In this document: in pieces, positions 26,430 to 34,945 of the stretch
Numbering within the stretch: position 1 is the first letter of the stretch
Layout of the letters: every line of letters starts with the position of its first letter
DNA from: Mycobacterium sp. ITM-2016-00318
GTDB lineage: Bacteria > Actinomycetota > Actinomycetes > Mycobacteriales > Mycobacteriaceae
Reading direction: 5' to 3'
Length of the DNA: 64,000 nucleotides
Assembly (NCBI RefSeq): GCF_002968285.2
Contig: NZ_CP134400.1
Coordinates: 1,860,001-1,924,000 of the forward strand
Position numbers and translations under genes: made by a program
The notes under the pieces: generated by a model
What the model was told of the DNA's origin: nothing
The model's input: the letters and a program-made list of their open reading frames with translations, nothing else
Databases searched by the model: none

Positions 26430-26508
26430 GGCCGGTCACGTACTGATGCAATACATTATCTGCTACTTTTGTAACGTCGTTAACGCCAAAAGCTGAGGTC
26501 AAACAAAC

Positions 26509-27684
26509 ATGGGCACACCTGTCATCGTCGCCGCCGCCAGGACGGCGATCGGCCGGTCCTTCAAGGGCACGCTGGTCAACACCCCGCCGGAAACCCTGAT
26601 CACCACGGTGCTTCCCGAGGTCGTTCGCCGGTCCGGCGTCGACCCGGCCGCGTTCGACGACATCATCGTCGCCGAATCGCACTACGGCGGCGGCGATCTC
26701 GCCCGCTACGCCGCGACCGCAACGGGAATGGACAGCGTTCCGGGTCAGTCGGTGAACCGGCACTGCGCCGGCAGCCTGACGGCCATCGGCAATGCTGCCG
26801 CGCAGATCGGCTCGGGAATGGAGCGTGCGCTGGTCGCGGGCGGGGTGCAGTCACTGTCGATGACCCCGCTGACGAACTGGCGCATCCCCGGACCCGAGCT
26901 GAAGTTCGAGGAGCGCTGGATGCCGCCGACGCATGTCGAGACGCCCGATGCGCCTGCCAAGGACATGTCGATCACGGTCGGCTGGAACACCGCGCAGTCG
27001 GTCGGCATCACCCGCGAGGAGATGGACGCGTGGGCCGCGCGGTCGCATCAGCGCGCGATCGCCGCGATCGACGCGGGCAAGTTCCTCGACGAGATCATCC
27101 CGATGAAGATCCAGCAGTTCGACGGGTCCGTCGTCGACTTCAGCGTCGACGAGCATCCGCGCCGCGATACCACCGTCGAGAAGCTGGCCGGGCTCAAGGT
27201 CCTGCATCCCGAGATCGAGGGCTTCTCCATCACCGCGGGCAACAGCAGCGGAACGAACGACGCCGCGGCAGCGGTGGCACTGGTGGACAGCGACTATGCC
27301 GCCGCGGAGAAGCTGACGACGATGGCGACGGTCAGGGCCTGGGCCTCGGCCGGTGTCGCACCGCGTGACTGCGGGCTCGGTGCCGTGAAGGTGATCGGAA
27401 AGGTGCTCGACCGTGCCGGCCTCAAGCCGTCGGACGTCGCGCTGTGGGAGATCAACGAGGCGTTCGCCTCGGTGCCCATCGCGGCGTGCAGGGAATACGG
27501 CCTCGACGAGGAGCTGGTGAACTTCTCGGGAAGTGGTTGCAGCCTCGGTCATCCCATCGCCGCTTCGGGTGCACGGATGGTCACGACACTGGTCTACGAA
27601 TTGCAGCGGCGCGGTGGAGGCATCGGCGTCGCCGCGATGTGCGCGGGCGGTGGCCAGGGCGGCGCTGTCGTCATCGAGGTGTAG
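26509..27684 (+). CDS. thiolase (acetyl-CoA C-acyltransferase)
   Basis: A 391-residue thiolase. The nucleophile is in NRHCAGSLTAIGNAA (about Cys84), and the C-terminal GCSLGHPIAASGARM supplies the histidine and AAMCAGGGQGGAVV the second cysteine. It would cleave 3-oxoacyl-CoA in beta-oxidation. The 79-base upstream gap is AT-rich and contains the inverted repeat TAACGTCGTTA (26472-26482), a possible separate operator. A strong hairpin follows the stop, so it seems transcribed alone. Confidence 0.92.
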   Translation: MGTPVIVAAARTAIGRSFKGTLVNTPPETLITTVLPEVVRRSGVDPAAFDDIIVAESHYGGGDLARYAATATGMDSVPGQSVNRHCAGSLTAIGNAAAQIGSGMERALVAGGVQSLSMTPLTNWRIPGPELKFEERWMPPTHVETPDAPAKDMSITVGWNTAQSVGITREEMDAWAARSHQRAIAAIDAGKFLDEIIPMKIQQFDGSVVDFSVDEHPRRDTTVEKLAGLKVLHPEIEGFSITAGNSSGTNDAAAAVALVDSDYAAAEKLTTMATVRAWASAGVAPRDCGLGAVKVIGKVLDRAGLKPSDVALWEINEAFASVPIAACREYGLDEELVNFSGSGCSLGHPIAASGARMVTTLVYELQRRGGGIGVAAMCAGGGQGGAVVIEV

Positions 27685-27685
27685 C

Positions 27686-27734
27686 GATTTGGGCGCGCTG
27701 GGTCATCGTGAGCGTGACTGAGCGCGCCGAAATC
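27686..27734. terminator. hairpin between convergent genes, repeat family A copy 1
   Basis: GATTTGGGCGCGCT pairs with AGCGCGCCGAAATC over 14 bases with one mismatch, with an inner GTCA/TGAC stem. It starts two bases after the thiolase stop and overlaps the last two bases of the convergent TetR gene. A closely related hairpin lies at 55,512, also between convergent genes. Confidence 0.8.
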
Positions 27735-28443
27735 ACTTCTTCTTGGACGTCTCGATCAGCCGTTCGGCGCGGTCGAGGACGCACTCGAGGCCGTAGTCGA
27801 AGTTGAAATCGTCTGCGGCACCGATGCGGTGGCCCTCCCGACGGACCTGCGCCAGCAGCGGGGTGGTCTCGGGGTCGATGACCATCGTCTCCTCGAAATC
27901 GCCCGGCCTGCCGTCGTTGGCCCGGTTCTTGTCGTAGAGGCGTTGCAGCACAACGGATCCACGCACATGCACGGACACCGCCGAGTATGTGTCGAATGCG
28001 TCCTCGGGGGACAGGCCCGCCTCGACGAGGTTTTCGATGGCCTTCTCGACCGCGACGACTCCCAGCTTGGCCGCCCGTGGGCTCAGGGCCGACCGGATCA
28101 GGATCAGATCGGTCAGTATCGGGTTGCCCAGGAAAGCCTTTCGCATCGTTCGCGCGTGATTGCGCAGCGTCTCGCGCCAGTCCTTCGCCTCGACATACGG
28201 CGTCTCGAAGACATACTGCTTCAGTGCGCGGTCGGTCATCGCGTTGAGCAGGTCGTCCTTCTTGCGGAAGTACCAGTAGATGCTCGTCACGCCGACACCG
28301 AGATGCTTGCCCAAAAGCGGCATGCTCAGGTTGTCGATGCCCACGTCCTCGGCGAGCTCGAAGGCGCCCTTGATGATGTCGTCGGGATTGATCGACCCAC
28401 GTTCGCGCCGCTGACGCTTTTCGGTGGTTGCCTGCTTGGCCAC
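27733..28443 (-). CDS. TetR-family transcriptional regulator, candidate master regulator of the region
   Basis: A 236-residue TetR-type repressor. A basic tail (VAKQATTEKRQRRERGS) precedes the helix-turn-helix, about residues 18-65, with recognition helix GVTSIYWYFRKKDDLLNAM. The ligand domain is all-helical. GTG at 28443 has GGAGGTG seven bases upstream; the frame is open eight codons further without a better site. Its own promoter region carries the 19-bp palindrome found at six other promoters, so it is the best candidate regulator of that set. Such proteins usually bind an acyl-CoA intermediate. Binding is not shown by sequence. Confidence 0.88.
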   Translation of the reverse strand: MAKQATTEKRQRRERGSINPDDIIKGAFELAEDVGIDNLSMPLLGKHLGVGVTSIYWYFRKKDDLLNAMTDRALKQYVFETPYVEAKDWRETLRNHARTMRKAFLGNPILTDLILIRSALSPRAAKLGVVAVEKAIENLVEAGLSPEDAFDTYSAVSVHVRGSVVLQRLYDKNRANDGRPGDFEETMVIDPETTPLLAQVRREGHRIGAADDFNFDYGLECVLDRAERLIETSKKK

Positions 28444-28514
28444 TGAAGGGCACCTCCGTCGAATCAATGGTCGAACCGAATGTACCCGCGAGGGGTAGCA
28501 CGGTGTCGCCCTCC

Positions 28515-28533
28515 TACTGTAAGGCCTATAGTA
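28515..28533. promoter_or_regulatory. regulon palindrome, site 2 (14 of 16)
   Basis: TACTGTAA-GGC-CTATAGTA in the 134-base divergent region between the TetR gene and the SDR operon. The left arm is perfect. Its place at the TetR promoter suggests autoregulation. Confidence 0.65.
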
Positions 28534-28577
28534 AGCTTTTCCAGCAGATTCGGCTTGACCTGAGGGGTGGTGGCGCC

Positions 28578-29375
28578 GTGGATCTCGGGCTGGAAAACGC
28601 CACCGCGGTGATCGTCGGCGGCGGCCGCGGAATGGGACTGGCGACCGCGCGCTGCCTTGCCGACGACAATGCGCGCATCGCTATCGTCGGCCGAACCCGG
28701 TCGGTTCTCGACGAGGCGGCGCGGGAGCTGTCGAGCCGCGGCAGCCCCGATGCGCTTGGGTTGGTAGCCGATGTCACCGATGCCGAAGCGGCCCAACGCG
28801 TTTTCGACGAGGTCGGTCACAGGTGGGGAGGCGAGCTCAACATCCTCGTCAACGTGGCGGGTCCCGGTGCCGTCGGGACCTTCACCGATCTCGGCGACGA
28901 TGACTGGCGGCGGGCCGTCGACGAAGGCGTGATGGGCATGGTGCACTGCGTCCGCTCCGCGCTTCCGCTGCTACGCAAGGCCGAGTGGGCCCGGATCGTG
29001 AACTTCTCCGCGCATTCGACGCAGCGCCAGAGCGTGATCCTGCCCGCCTACACGGCCGCAAAGGCGATGGTCACCAGCATTTCCAAGAACCTGTCACTGT
29101 CGCTGGCGCCCGACGAGATCATGGTGAACGTCGTGTCGCCGGGCAGCATCCTGTCCGAGTCGCTCGCAGGTTGGGCCGACTCCGTCGGAATCGACGGAAG
29201 CGATCCCTATGCCGTGATGGCCGGTATCGAAAAGCATTTCGGGCACCCCGCGCACCTGCCGCGCGCCGGTCTACCCGAGGAGATCGGCCCCGTCGTCGCG
29301 TTCCTCGTCTCTCGCGCCAACTCCTACATGACCGGCGCCAACATCAATGTCGACGGCGGAAGCGACTTCACCTAA
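28578..29375 (+). CDS. SDR-family oxidoreductase
   Basis: A 265-residue short-chain dehydrogenase. The glycine motif GGGRGMGLATARCLA comes at residues about 14-28, the NVAG-type strand follows at NILVNVAGPGAV, and the catalytic residues are the Ser of NFSAHSTQ and YTAAK. It ends SYMTGANINVDGGSDFT. GTG at 28578 follows GAGGGGTGG; the longer open frame upstream crosses the promoter and is rejected. It is the first gene after the TetR-facing promoter, next to an aldolase-like gene, so it probably oxidises or reduces a hydroxy/oxo intermediate. Confidence 0.88.
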   Translation: MDLGLENATAVIVGGGRGMGLATARCLADDNARIAIVGRTRSVLDEAARELSSRGSPDALGLVADVTDAEAAQRVFDEVGHRWGGELNILVNVAGPGAVGTFTDLGDDDWRRAVDEGVMGMVHCVRSALPLLRKAEWARIVNFSAHSTQRQSVILPAYTAAKAMVTSISKNLSLSLAPDEIMVNVVSPGSILSESLAGWADSVGIDGSDPYAVMAGIEKHFGHPAHLPRAGLPEEIGPVVAFLVSRANSYMTGANINVDGGSDFT

Positions 29376-29384
29376 GGAGGCGAC

Positions 29385-30392
29385 ATGGCGAATGCACGCG
29401 AAGCCAGGGACTGGGCGCGCACCTCGCTGCGCGGAATCGGCAACAGCCTCTACACGCCGTTTCGCGGCACCGATGGCGACGACATCGACTGGGACGCCTA
29501 CCGCACCCTGGTGCGCTACTGCGTCGGCGAACTCGAACACCCCATGCTCTGGTGCACCAGCGGCATCGCGGAGTTCTGGGCACTGACCATCGCCGAGCGA
29601 AAGCAGTTGTTGGAGATAGCCATCGACGAAGGCCGCCGGGCGAATCCCGATGCCGTCGTGCAAGCCTGCACCGCCGCGACAGCCGCGAAGGACTGCCTGG
29701 AACTGACGCGGCACGCGCAGGAGGCCGGCGCCGACATCGCCTACATCCAGACGCCGATGATGGAGGCCCACGGCGGGGAAGGGGTGCTGAACTTCTTCCG
29801 CTACATCGCCGATCGCACCGACATCGCCCTCGGCATGTTCAACTCGCCGTCGTCGGGCTACGTGCTGACGCCGGCCGAGAGTGCACGGATCTATGCCGAG
29901 ATCCCCGCCGTGTGCGCGACGAAGGAGGGCGCGTTCCGGCCGGCCAGCAGCCGGATGCTGCACGAACTCGCCCCCGACCTGACCATCTGGGAGTGCGACC
30001 TGACGGTGTATCGCGCGGGCTGGCTGCGCGCGGGCATCGTCGGTCCTGCCCAGTTGGGCACGGCCGGGTATCTGTACGAAACACCGCAGCAGCCCGTCAT
30101 CTCCGAGTACTGGGAGCTGGTGTGGAACGACAATCTGGTGGAGGCGATGGACTACGCCGAGAAGTCCGGCCTGGACCGGTTCGGCATCGACATGGCGTCG
30201 TGGTTCACGTGTTATCCCGGTCGACCGGACTATTTCACGCACTGGGGCGGGGCGTTCAAGTACGCGGCATCGGTGCTCGGTCTACCCATCGGTGACTACC
30301 CGCACTCGCGCCCGCCCCAGGCGGTGTTCCCCGCCGAGGGCAGAGCGCAGATCGATGCTGCGTATCGCCGGTACGGGCTGCTCTCCTGCTGA
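29385..30392 (+). CDS. dihydrodipicolinate synthase/N-acetylneuraminate lyase-family aldolase-like protein
   Basis: A 335-residue (beta/alpha)8 enzyme of the DapA superfamily. The Schiff-base lysine is in VCATKEGAF (about residue 181). The usual YN-x-P tyrosine position reads GMFNSPSSGY, so Phe replaces Tyr, a change also known in hydratase-aldolases. The upstream TSGIAEFWALTIAERKQLLE corresponds to the GTTGE loop. It may therefore be a retro-aldolase or hydratase-aldolase acting on a side chain rather than a lysine-pathway enzyme; lysine genes are absent here. AAGGAGG ribosome-binding site, nine bases after the SDR. Confidence 0.75.
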   Translation: MANAREARDWARTSLRGIGNSLYTPFRGTDGDDIDWDAYRTLVRYCVGELEHPMLWCTSGIAEFWALTIAERKQLLEIAIDEGRRANPDAVVQACTAATAAKDCLELTRHAQEAGADIAYIQTPMMEAHGGEGVLNFFRYIADRTDIALGMFNSPSSGYVLTPAESARIYAEIPAVCATKEGAFRPASSRMLHELAPDLTIWECDLTVYRAGWLRAGIVGPAQLGTAGYLYETPQQPVISEYWELVWNDNLVEAMDYAEKSGLDRFGIDMASWFTCYPGRPDYFTHWGGAFKYAASVLGLPIGDYPHSRPPQAVFPAEGRAQIDAAYRRYGLLSC

Positions 30393-30417
30393 GCCGCCCG
30401 GCCGTTGCGGAAAGCAC

Positions 30418-30436
30418 TACCGAAAGGTGTACAGTA
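30418..30436. promoter_or_regulatory. regulon palindrome, site 3 (13 of 16)
   Basis: TACCGAAA-GGT-GTACAGTA directly before the GTG of the crotonase that opens a seven-gene plus-strand operon. The site lies over the start region itself, so binding would block transcription. Confidence 0.6.
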
Positions 30437-30437
30437 A

Positions 30438-31268
30438 GTGCCTGTGAGTGCTGACGACCCGGTCCTCTACGAGCTTCGTGACACCGGCGTTGCCCTGCTG
30501 ACCCTCAACCGGCCCGAACGGATGAACGGGTGGGGCGGCGGCCTGGCCGCGAAGTTCTACACGCTGCTCGAGGGAGCCGAGGCCGACCCGAACGTGCGGG
30601 CGATCGTCGTCACCGGTGCGGGCCGGGCCTTCTGCGTCGGCGCCGACATGGGAGACCTGTCATCGATGGAGAAGGCCAACACCAACGGCGAAACCGATGT
30701 CAGCACATTGGTCGGCGAACGTCACCCGCACTTCGTTGCGACGCTGCGCAAGCCGGTCATCGCCGCGATCAACGGCGCCTGCGCGGGCATCGGGCTGACC
30801 CAGGCGCTGATGTGCGACATCCGCTTCGCGGCAGCGGGAGCGAAGTTCACCACGTCGTTCGCGCGTCGCGGCCTGATCGCCGAATACGGCATCAGCTGGA
30901 TACTTCCGCGCATCGTCGGCTGGGGTGTGGCGATGGACCTGCTGCTGTCCGGCCGCGTCTTCCTCGCCGAGGAGGCCGCCGCACTCGGGCTCGTCAACCA
31001 TGTGGTGGCGCCAGCAGAGCTGCTGCCGCGGGCGATCGCCTATGCGGAGGACATCGCCGCCAACTGCGCGCCCAGTTCTCTGGCGGTCATCAAGCAACAG
31101 GTGTACGCGGACACCATGCGTGACGTATTCAATGCCAGCGACCGCGCCGAAAAGCTGATGCACGAGTCCATGCAACGGCCCGACTTCATCGAGGGCATCA
31201 CCGCCTTCTTCGAGAAGCGCACGCCAAACTTCCCGCCGGGCAAGCCAATGGAGGAGGTCACCCCATGA
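30438..31268 (+). CDS. enoyl-CoA hydratase/isomerase family protein
   Basis: A 276-residue crotonase at the head of a seven-gene operon. VALLTLNRPERMNGW, AFCVGADMGDLSS and INGACAGIGLTQALMCDIRF form the oxyanion-hole loops; FTTSFARRGLIAEYG follows. The N-terminal Trp-rich substitution (NGWGG where NALS is common) is characteristic of a mycobacterial subgroup. Either GTG at 30438 or the one at 30444 could start. The stop overlaps the amidohydrolase ATG. It would hydrate an enoyl-CoA made by the dehydrogenase pair downstream. Confidence 0.88.
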   Translation: MPVSADDPVLYELRDTGVALLTLNRPERMNGWGGGLAAKFYTLLEGAEADPNVRAIVVTGAGRAFCVGADMGDLSSMEKANTNGETDVSTLVGERHPHFVATLRKPVIAAINGACAGIGLTQALMCDIRFAAAGAKFTTSFARRGLIAEYGISWILPRIVGWGVAMDLLLSGRVFLAEEAAALGLVNHVVAPAELLPRAIAYAEDIAANCAPSSLAVIKQQVYADTMRDVFNASDRAEKLMHESMQRPDFIEGITAFFEKRTPNFPPGKPMEEVTP

Positions 31269-32467
31269 CGCTCGACTATCGGGCGATCGACGTCGACAAC
31301 CATTACTACGAGCCGATCGATTCCTTCACCCGCCATCTTCCCAAGGAATTCAAACGTCGAGGCGTGCAGATGCTCACCGAGGGCAAGCGCACGTTCGCCG
31401 TCATGGGTGGCGTCGTCAACCACTTCATCCCGAACCCGACGTTCGACCCGATCATCGAGCCGGGTTGTTTGGATTTGCTCTTCCGAGGGGAGATCCCCGA
31501 GGGTGTCGACCCGGCATCGCTGATGAAGGTCGACCGGCTCGCGGACCACCCCGAATACCAGAATCGCGACGCCAGGGCGAAGGTCCTAGACAAGCAGAAC
31601 CTCGAAACCGCGTTCATGCTCCCGACATTCGCGTGCGGGGTCGAAGAGGCGCTCAAGCGCGACATCGAGGCGACGATGGCGTCGGTACACGCGTTCAACC
31701 TGTGGCTCGACGAGGACTGGGGCTTCGACCGTCCCGACCACCGCTTCCTCTCGGCGCCGATCATCTCGCTGGCGGACCCGGACAAGGCTGTCGAGGAAGT
31801 GGAGTTCGTGCTGGCCCGCGGCGCCAAGATCGTGTGCGTGCGGCCCGCGCCCGTGCCGGGCACGGTCAAGCCGCGCTCGCTGGGTGATCCGGTGCACGAT
31901 CCGGTGTGGGCCAGGCTCGCCGAGGCGGGCGTTCCTGTGGTGTTCCACCTGTCCGACAGCGGCTACCTGGCGATCGCGGCACTATGGGGCGGCCAGGCGA
32001 CGTTCGAGGGGTTCGGCAAGAAGGACCCGCTGGACCAGGTGCTGCTCGACGACCGCGCTATCCACGACTCGATGGCGTCGATGATCGTCCACCAGGTCTT
32101 CACCCGGCATCCGAAGCTGAAGGTGGCCAGCATCGAGAACGGCTCGTACTTCGTGTACCGCCTGATCAAGCGGCTGAAGAAGTCCGCAAACACCGCGCCG
32201 TATCACTACAAGGAGGATCCGGTAGAGCAGCTGCGCAACAACGTCTGGATCGCGCCGTACTACGAGGACGACGTCAAACTGCTCGCCGAGACCATCGGCG
32301 TGGACAAGATCCTGTTCGGCTCGGACTGGCCGCACGGCGAGGGGCTCGCCGATCCGATGGCGTTCACCGCCGATATTCCGCAATTCCCAGAATTCAGTGC
32401 GGAGGACACCCGGAAGGTGATGCGGGACAACGCACTCGAGTTGCTCGGTGTGAACGTTGCGGCATGA
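31265..32467 (+). CDS. amidohydrolase-family metal hydrolase/decarboxylase-like protein
   Basis: A 400-residue amidohydrolase_2 protein. The metal site starts with DVDNHYYEP near residue 10; VFHLSDSGYLA provides the central His and GSDWPHGEG the final Asp (about 356). Members act as hydrolases or non-oxidative decarboxylases of cyclic acids, and this subgroup with the DVDxHYYEP start is common in actinobacterial ring-degrading clusters. Coupled to the crotonase by ATGA. A second, shorter amidohydrolase lies two genes on. The substrate is unknown. Confidence 0.8.
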   Translation: MTLDYRAIDVDNHYYEPIDSFTRHLPKEFKRRGVQMLTEGKRTFAVMGGVVNHFIPNPTFDPIIEPGCLDLLFRGEIPEGVDPASLMKVDRLADHPEYQNRDARAKVLDKQNLETAFMLPTFACGVEEALKRDIEATMASVHAFNLWLDEDWGFDRPDHRFLSAPIISLADPDKAVEEVEFVLARGAKIVCVRPAPVPGTVKPRSLGDPVHDPVWARLAEAGVPVVFHLSDSGYLAIAALWGGQATFEGFGKKDPLDQVLLDDRAIHDSMASMIVHQVFTRHPKLKVASIENGSYFVYRLIKRLKKSANTAPYHYKEDPVEQLRNNVWIAPYYEDDVKLLAETIGVDKILFGSDWPHGEGLADPMAFTADIPQFPEFSAEDTRKVMRDNALELLGVNVAA

Positions 32468-32493
32468 GACCGCGGATGTGAGGAGCGCCCAGG

Positions 32494-34113
32494 GTGCCTG
32501 AGTGGACCATCGGCGACGTCGTCGACGCGATCGCCGACGTCATCGGAGATCGCACCATGACGGTGTGCGGTGACCGCCGCACCACCTACGGCGAAATGGC
32601 CCGACGTACCCGTCGGCTGGCGAACTTCCTCGCGGACAAAGGATTCGGCGCACACCGGGATCGCGATCGGCTCGACAACTGGGACTGCGGGCAGGACCGG
32701 GTTGCGTTGATCATGTTCAACGATCGCTATCCGGAGATGGTGATCGGTTGTCTGAAGGCCCGCACGGTCCCGGTGAACGTCAACCACCACTACACGCCGC
32801 GCGAGGTCGCCGACCTCCTCGACTACGTGAAGCCGCGCGCCGTGATCTACCACCTGGCTCACGGCGCGAAGTTCGCCGACGTGCTGGAGTCGCTGGGCGC
32901 CGATCTGCTCATCGCCGTCGACGACGGCAGTGACGCGCCCGATATCCCGGGCGCCGTGCGATTGGATGACGCTGTGGCGCAGGGAGATCCGCAACACAGG
33001 ATCTCCGGTTCGCCTGATGACCTGATCATGTACTGTACGGGCGGGACGACCGGCAGGCCAAAGGGTGTGCTGTGGCGGCAGAGCGACACCTACGTGTGCT
33101 CGATGGTCGGTGCCGACCACCAGTCGGCCACCGAGATACACGACAAGGTCAGGCGCAATGAAGGGCCGGCCTGGTTCGCGGTATCCCCGTTGATGCATGC
33201 GGCGGGCCTGTGGACGGCCTTCTCCGGCACGCTCGCCGGGCTGCCGGTGGTGCTCTACGACGATCGCACCAAGTTCGACCCCGCGTTGGTGTTGCGCACG
33301 GCCGAACGCGAGAAGGTGGGCATGATGACGATGGTCGGGGACGCCTACGTGGCGCCGCTGGTCGAGGAGCTCAACCGTGCCAGCTACGACTTGTCGTCGC
33401 TGTACGCCATCGGAACAGGCGGGGCCACAACCAATCCCAAGCATGTCGCTGCGCTCCTGGAGAAGCTGCCTGCGCTGACGATCATCAACGGCTACGGCTC
33501 GTCGGAGACCGGAAACATGGGGTTCGGCCACAATCGGCGGGGCTCCCATCGCGAGACCTTCGATCTGCGGGAAGGCGGCACCGTGGTGTCTGACGACCTG
33601 ACCCGGTTCGTCGCGGCGGGCGAACCCGAGGTCGGCTGGGTGGTTCGCACCGGCCGGATTCCGCTGGGATACTTCGACGACCCCGACGCGACCCGCAGCA
33701 CCTTTCCCGTGGTGGCGGGCCGGCGTGTCGTGGTGTCGGGTGACCGCGCATCGTTGGAAGCCGACGGCACCCTGCGGCTGTACGGCCGCGACTCACTTGT
33801 GGTCAACACCGGTGGAGAGAAGGTCTTCGTCGAGGAGGTCGAGGCGGTGCTGCGCGCATATCCAGGGGTGGTGGACGCGTTGGTCGTCGGCCGCGACAGC
33901 GAGCGCTGGGGGCAGGAGATCGTCGCGCTCGTCCAGACTCGGCCGGATGCGACCGTCGACGTCGAATCACTGCACGCCACGTGCGTCGAGCATCTCGCCC
34001 GCTTCAAGGCGCCGAAGGAGATCGTCTTCGTGGACACGGTTCGCAGGCTCGGTAACGGCAAGGCCGACTACCGGTGGGCGAAAAGCCAAGCGACGCAACG
34101 GGCGATGACATGA
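32494..34113 (+). CDS. acyl-CoA synthetase, FadD19-like
   Basis: A 539-residue AMP-forming CoA ligase. The phosphate loop reads CTGGTTGRPKGVLWRQ, a form typical of the mycobacterial FadD19/FadD17 branch that activates sterol side chains. LVVNTGGEKVFVEEVEAVLR and the final GNGKADYRWAKSQA (catalytic Lys) are intact. An insert RDRDRLDNWDCGQDR in the N-terminal part is shared in position with the second FadD19-like ligase at 45.1 kb. GTG start with a GAGGAGCG site. The stop overlaps the next amidohydrolase start. Sterol-like acid activation is inferred from family resemblance. Confidence 0.87.
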   Translation: MPEWTIGDVVDAIADVIGDRTMTVCGDRRTTYGEMARRTRRLANFLADKGFGAHRDRDRLDNWDCGQDRVALIMFNDRYPEMVIGCLKARTVPVNVNHHYTPREVADLLDYVKPRAVIYHLAHGAKFADVLESLGADLLIAVDDGSDAPDIPGAVRLDDAVAQGDPQHRISGSPDDLIMYCTGGTTGRPKGVLWRQSDTYVCSMVGADHQSATEIHDKVRRNEGPAWFAVSPLMHAAGLWTAFSGTLAGLPVVLYDDRTKFDPALVLRTAEREKVGMMTMVGDAYVAPLVEELNRASYDLSSLYAIGTGGATTNPKHVAALLEKLPALTIINGYGSSETGNMGFGHNRRGSHRETFDLREGGTVVSDDLTRFVAAGEPEVGWVVRTGRIPLGYFDDPDATRSTFPVVAGRRVVVSGDRASLEADGTLRLYGRDSLVVNTGGEKVFVEEVEAVLRAYPGVVDALVVGRDSERWGQEIVALVQTRPDATVDVESLHATCVEHLARFKAPKEIVFVDTVRRLGNGKADYRWAKSQATQRAMT

Positions 34114-34934
34114 CGAACAAAGCCATTGATTGCCTCGTCAACGTCCACTTCGGGGAGACCGAACAGCAGCCGAACTGGATGCTGAAGGTGCGCGACGACT
34201 ACTTCAAGGGACCGGAGTCGATGTTCGCCCCCGTCGATCTGGCCGAGCTGCTCGACGAAATGGACGAGCAGGGGGTGGCCAAGGCCATCCTGATGGACAA
34301 CCTCACGAAGCCGTCGGTTACCGCGCGCAAATTCGTCGAGTCGCGGCCCGACCGGTTCAAGCTGGCGATGGGCGGGGTCAACCTCCTGAAGCCGATGCCA
34401 TCGCTCCGCGAATTGAGCGCAGTCGCCAGCGATCTTCCCGTCGCGTATGCCGTTGTGGGTCCCAGCTTCTGGGGCGATGGGCAGTACCCGCCCAGCGACG
34501 CCGTCTACTATCCGCTGTACACCAAGTGCGCCGAGATGGAGCTGCCGCTGTGCATCAACACCGGCCTGCCGGGACCGCCGATTCCCGGTGAGGTGCAGAA
34601 CCCGATTCACCTCGACCGGGTGTGCGTGCGCTTCCCCGAGTTGAAGCTCTGCATGATCCACGGCGCAGACCCGTGGTGGGATGTCGCGATCCGGCTGATG
34701 ATCAAGTACCAGAACCTGCGGCTGATGACGTCGGCGTGGTCGCCCAAGCGACTGCCGGAGAGCCTGTTGCACTTCATGCGCACCCGCGGCAAGGACAAGG
34801 TGATCTACGCGTCGGACTGGCCCGTGCTGCGGATGCGCCGCGTGGTGCCGGAGGCGACCGCCCTTGACCTGCCCGCCGACGTGCTGGACAACTACCTGTA
34901 CAACAACGCTCAGGAATTCTTCTTCGGAGAATAG
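34110..34934 (+). CDS. amidohydrolase-family protein, short form
   Basis: A 274-residue protein of the amidohydrolase_2 fold. The first metal-binding strand reads CLVNVHFGE (Asn where Asp is common), the central His is in CMIHGADPWWD, and the last ligand in YASDWPVLRM. The Asp-to-Asn change suggests a single-metal or altered site. Starts ATG overlapping the ligase stop (ATGA); an upstream in-frame start is within the ligase. Probably hydrolyses or decarboxylates a ring intermediate together with the longer amidohydrolase. Confidence 0.8.
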   Translation: MTNKAIDCLVNVHFGETEQQPNWMLKVRDDYFKGPESMFAPVDLAELLDEMDEQGVAKAILMDNLTKPSVTARKFVESRPDRFKLAMGGVNLLKPMPSLRELSAVASDLPVAYAVVGPSFWGDGQYPPSDAVYYPLYTKCAEMELPLCINTGLPGPPIPGEVQNPIHLDRVCVRFPELKLCMIHGADPWWDVAIRLMIKYQNLRLMTSAWSPKRLPESLLHFMRTRGKDKVIYASDWPVLRMRRVVPEATALDLPADVLDNYLYNNAQEFFFGE

Positions 34935-34945
34935 GAACACCCGCG

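Noticed and set aside
26441..26458. TACTGATG...ATACATTA upstream of the thiolase as an eighth regulon site
   Set aside because: The spacer is two bases, not three, and the arms match weakly; chance is likely in an AT-rich stretch.
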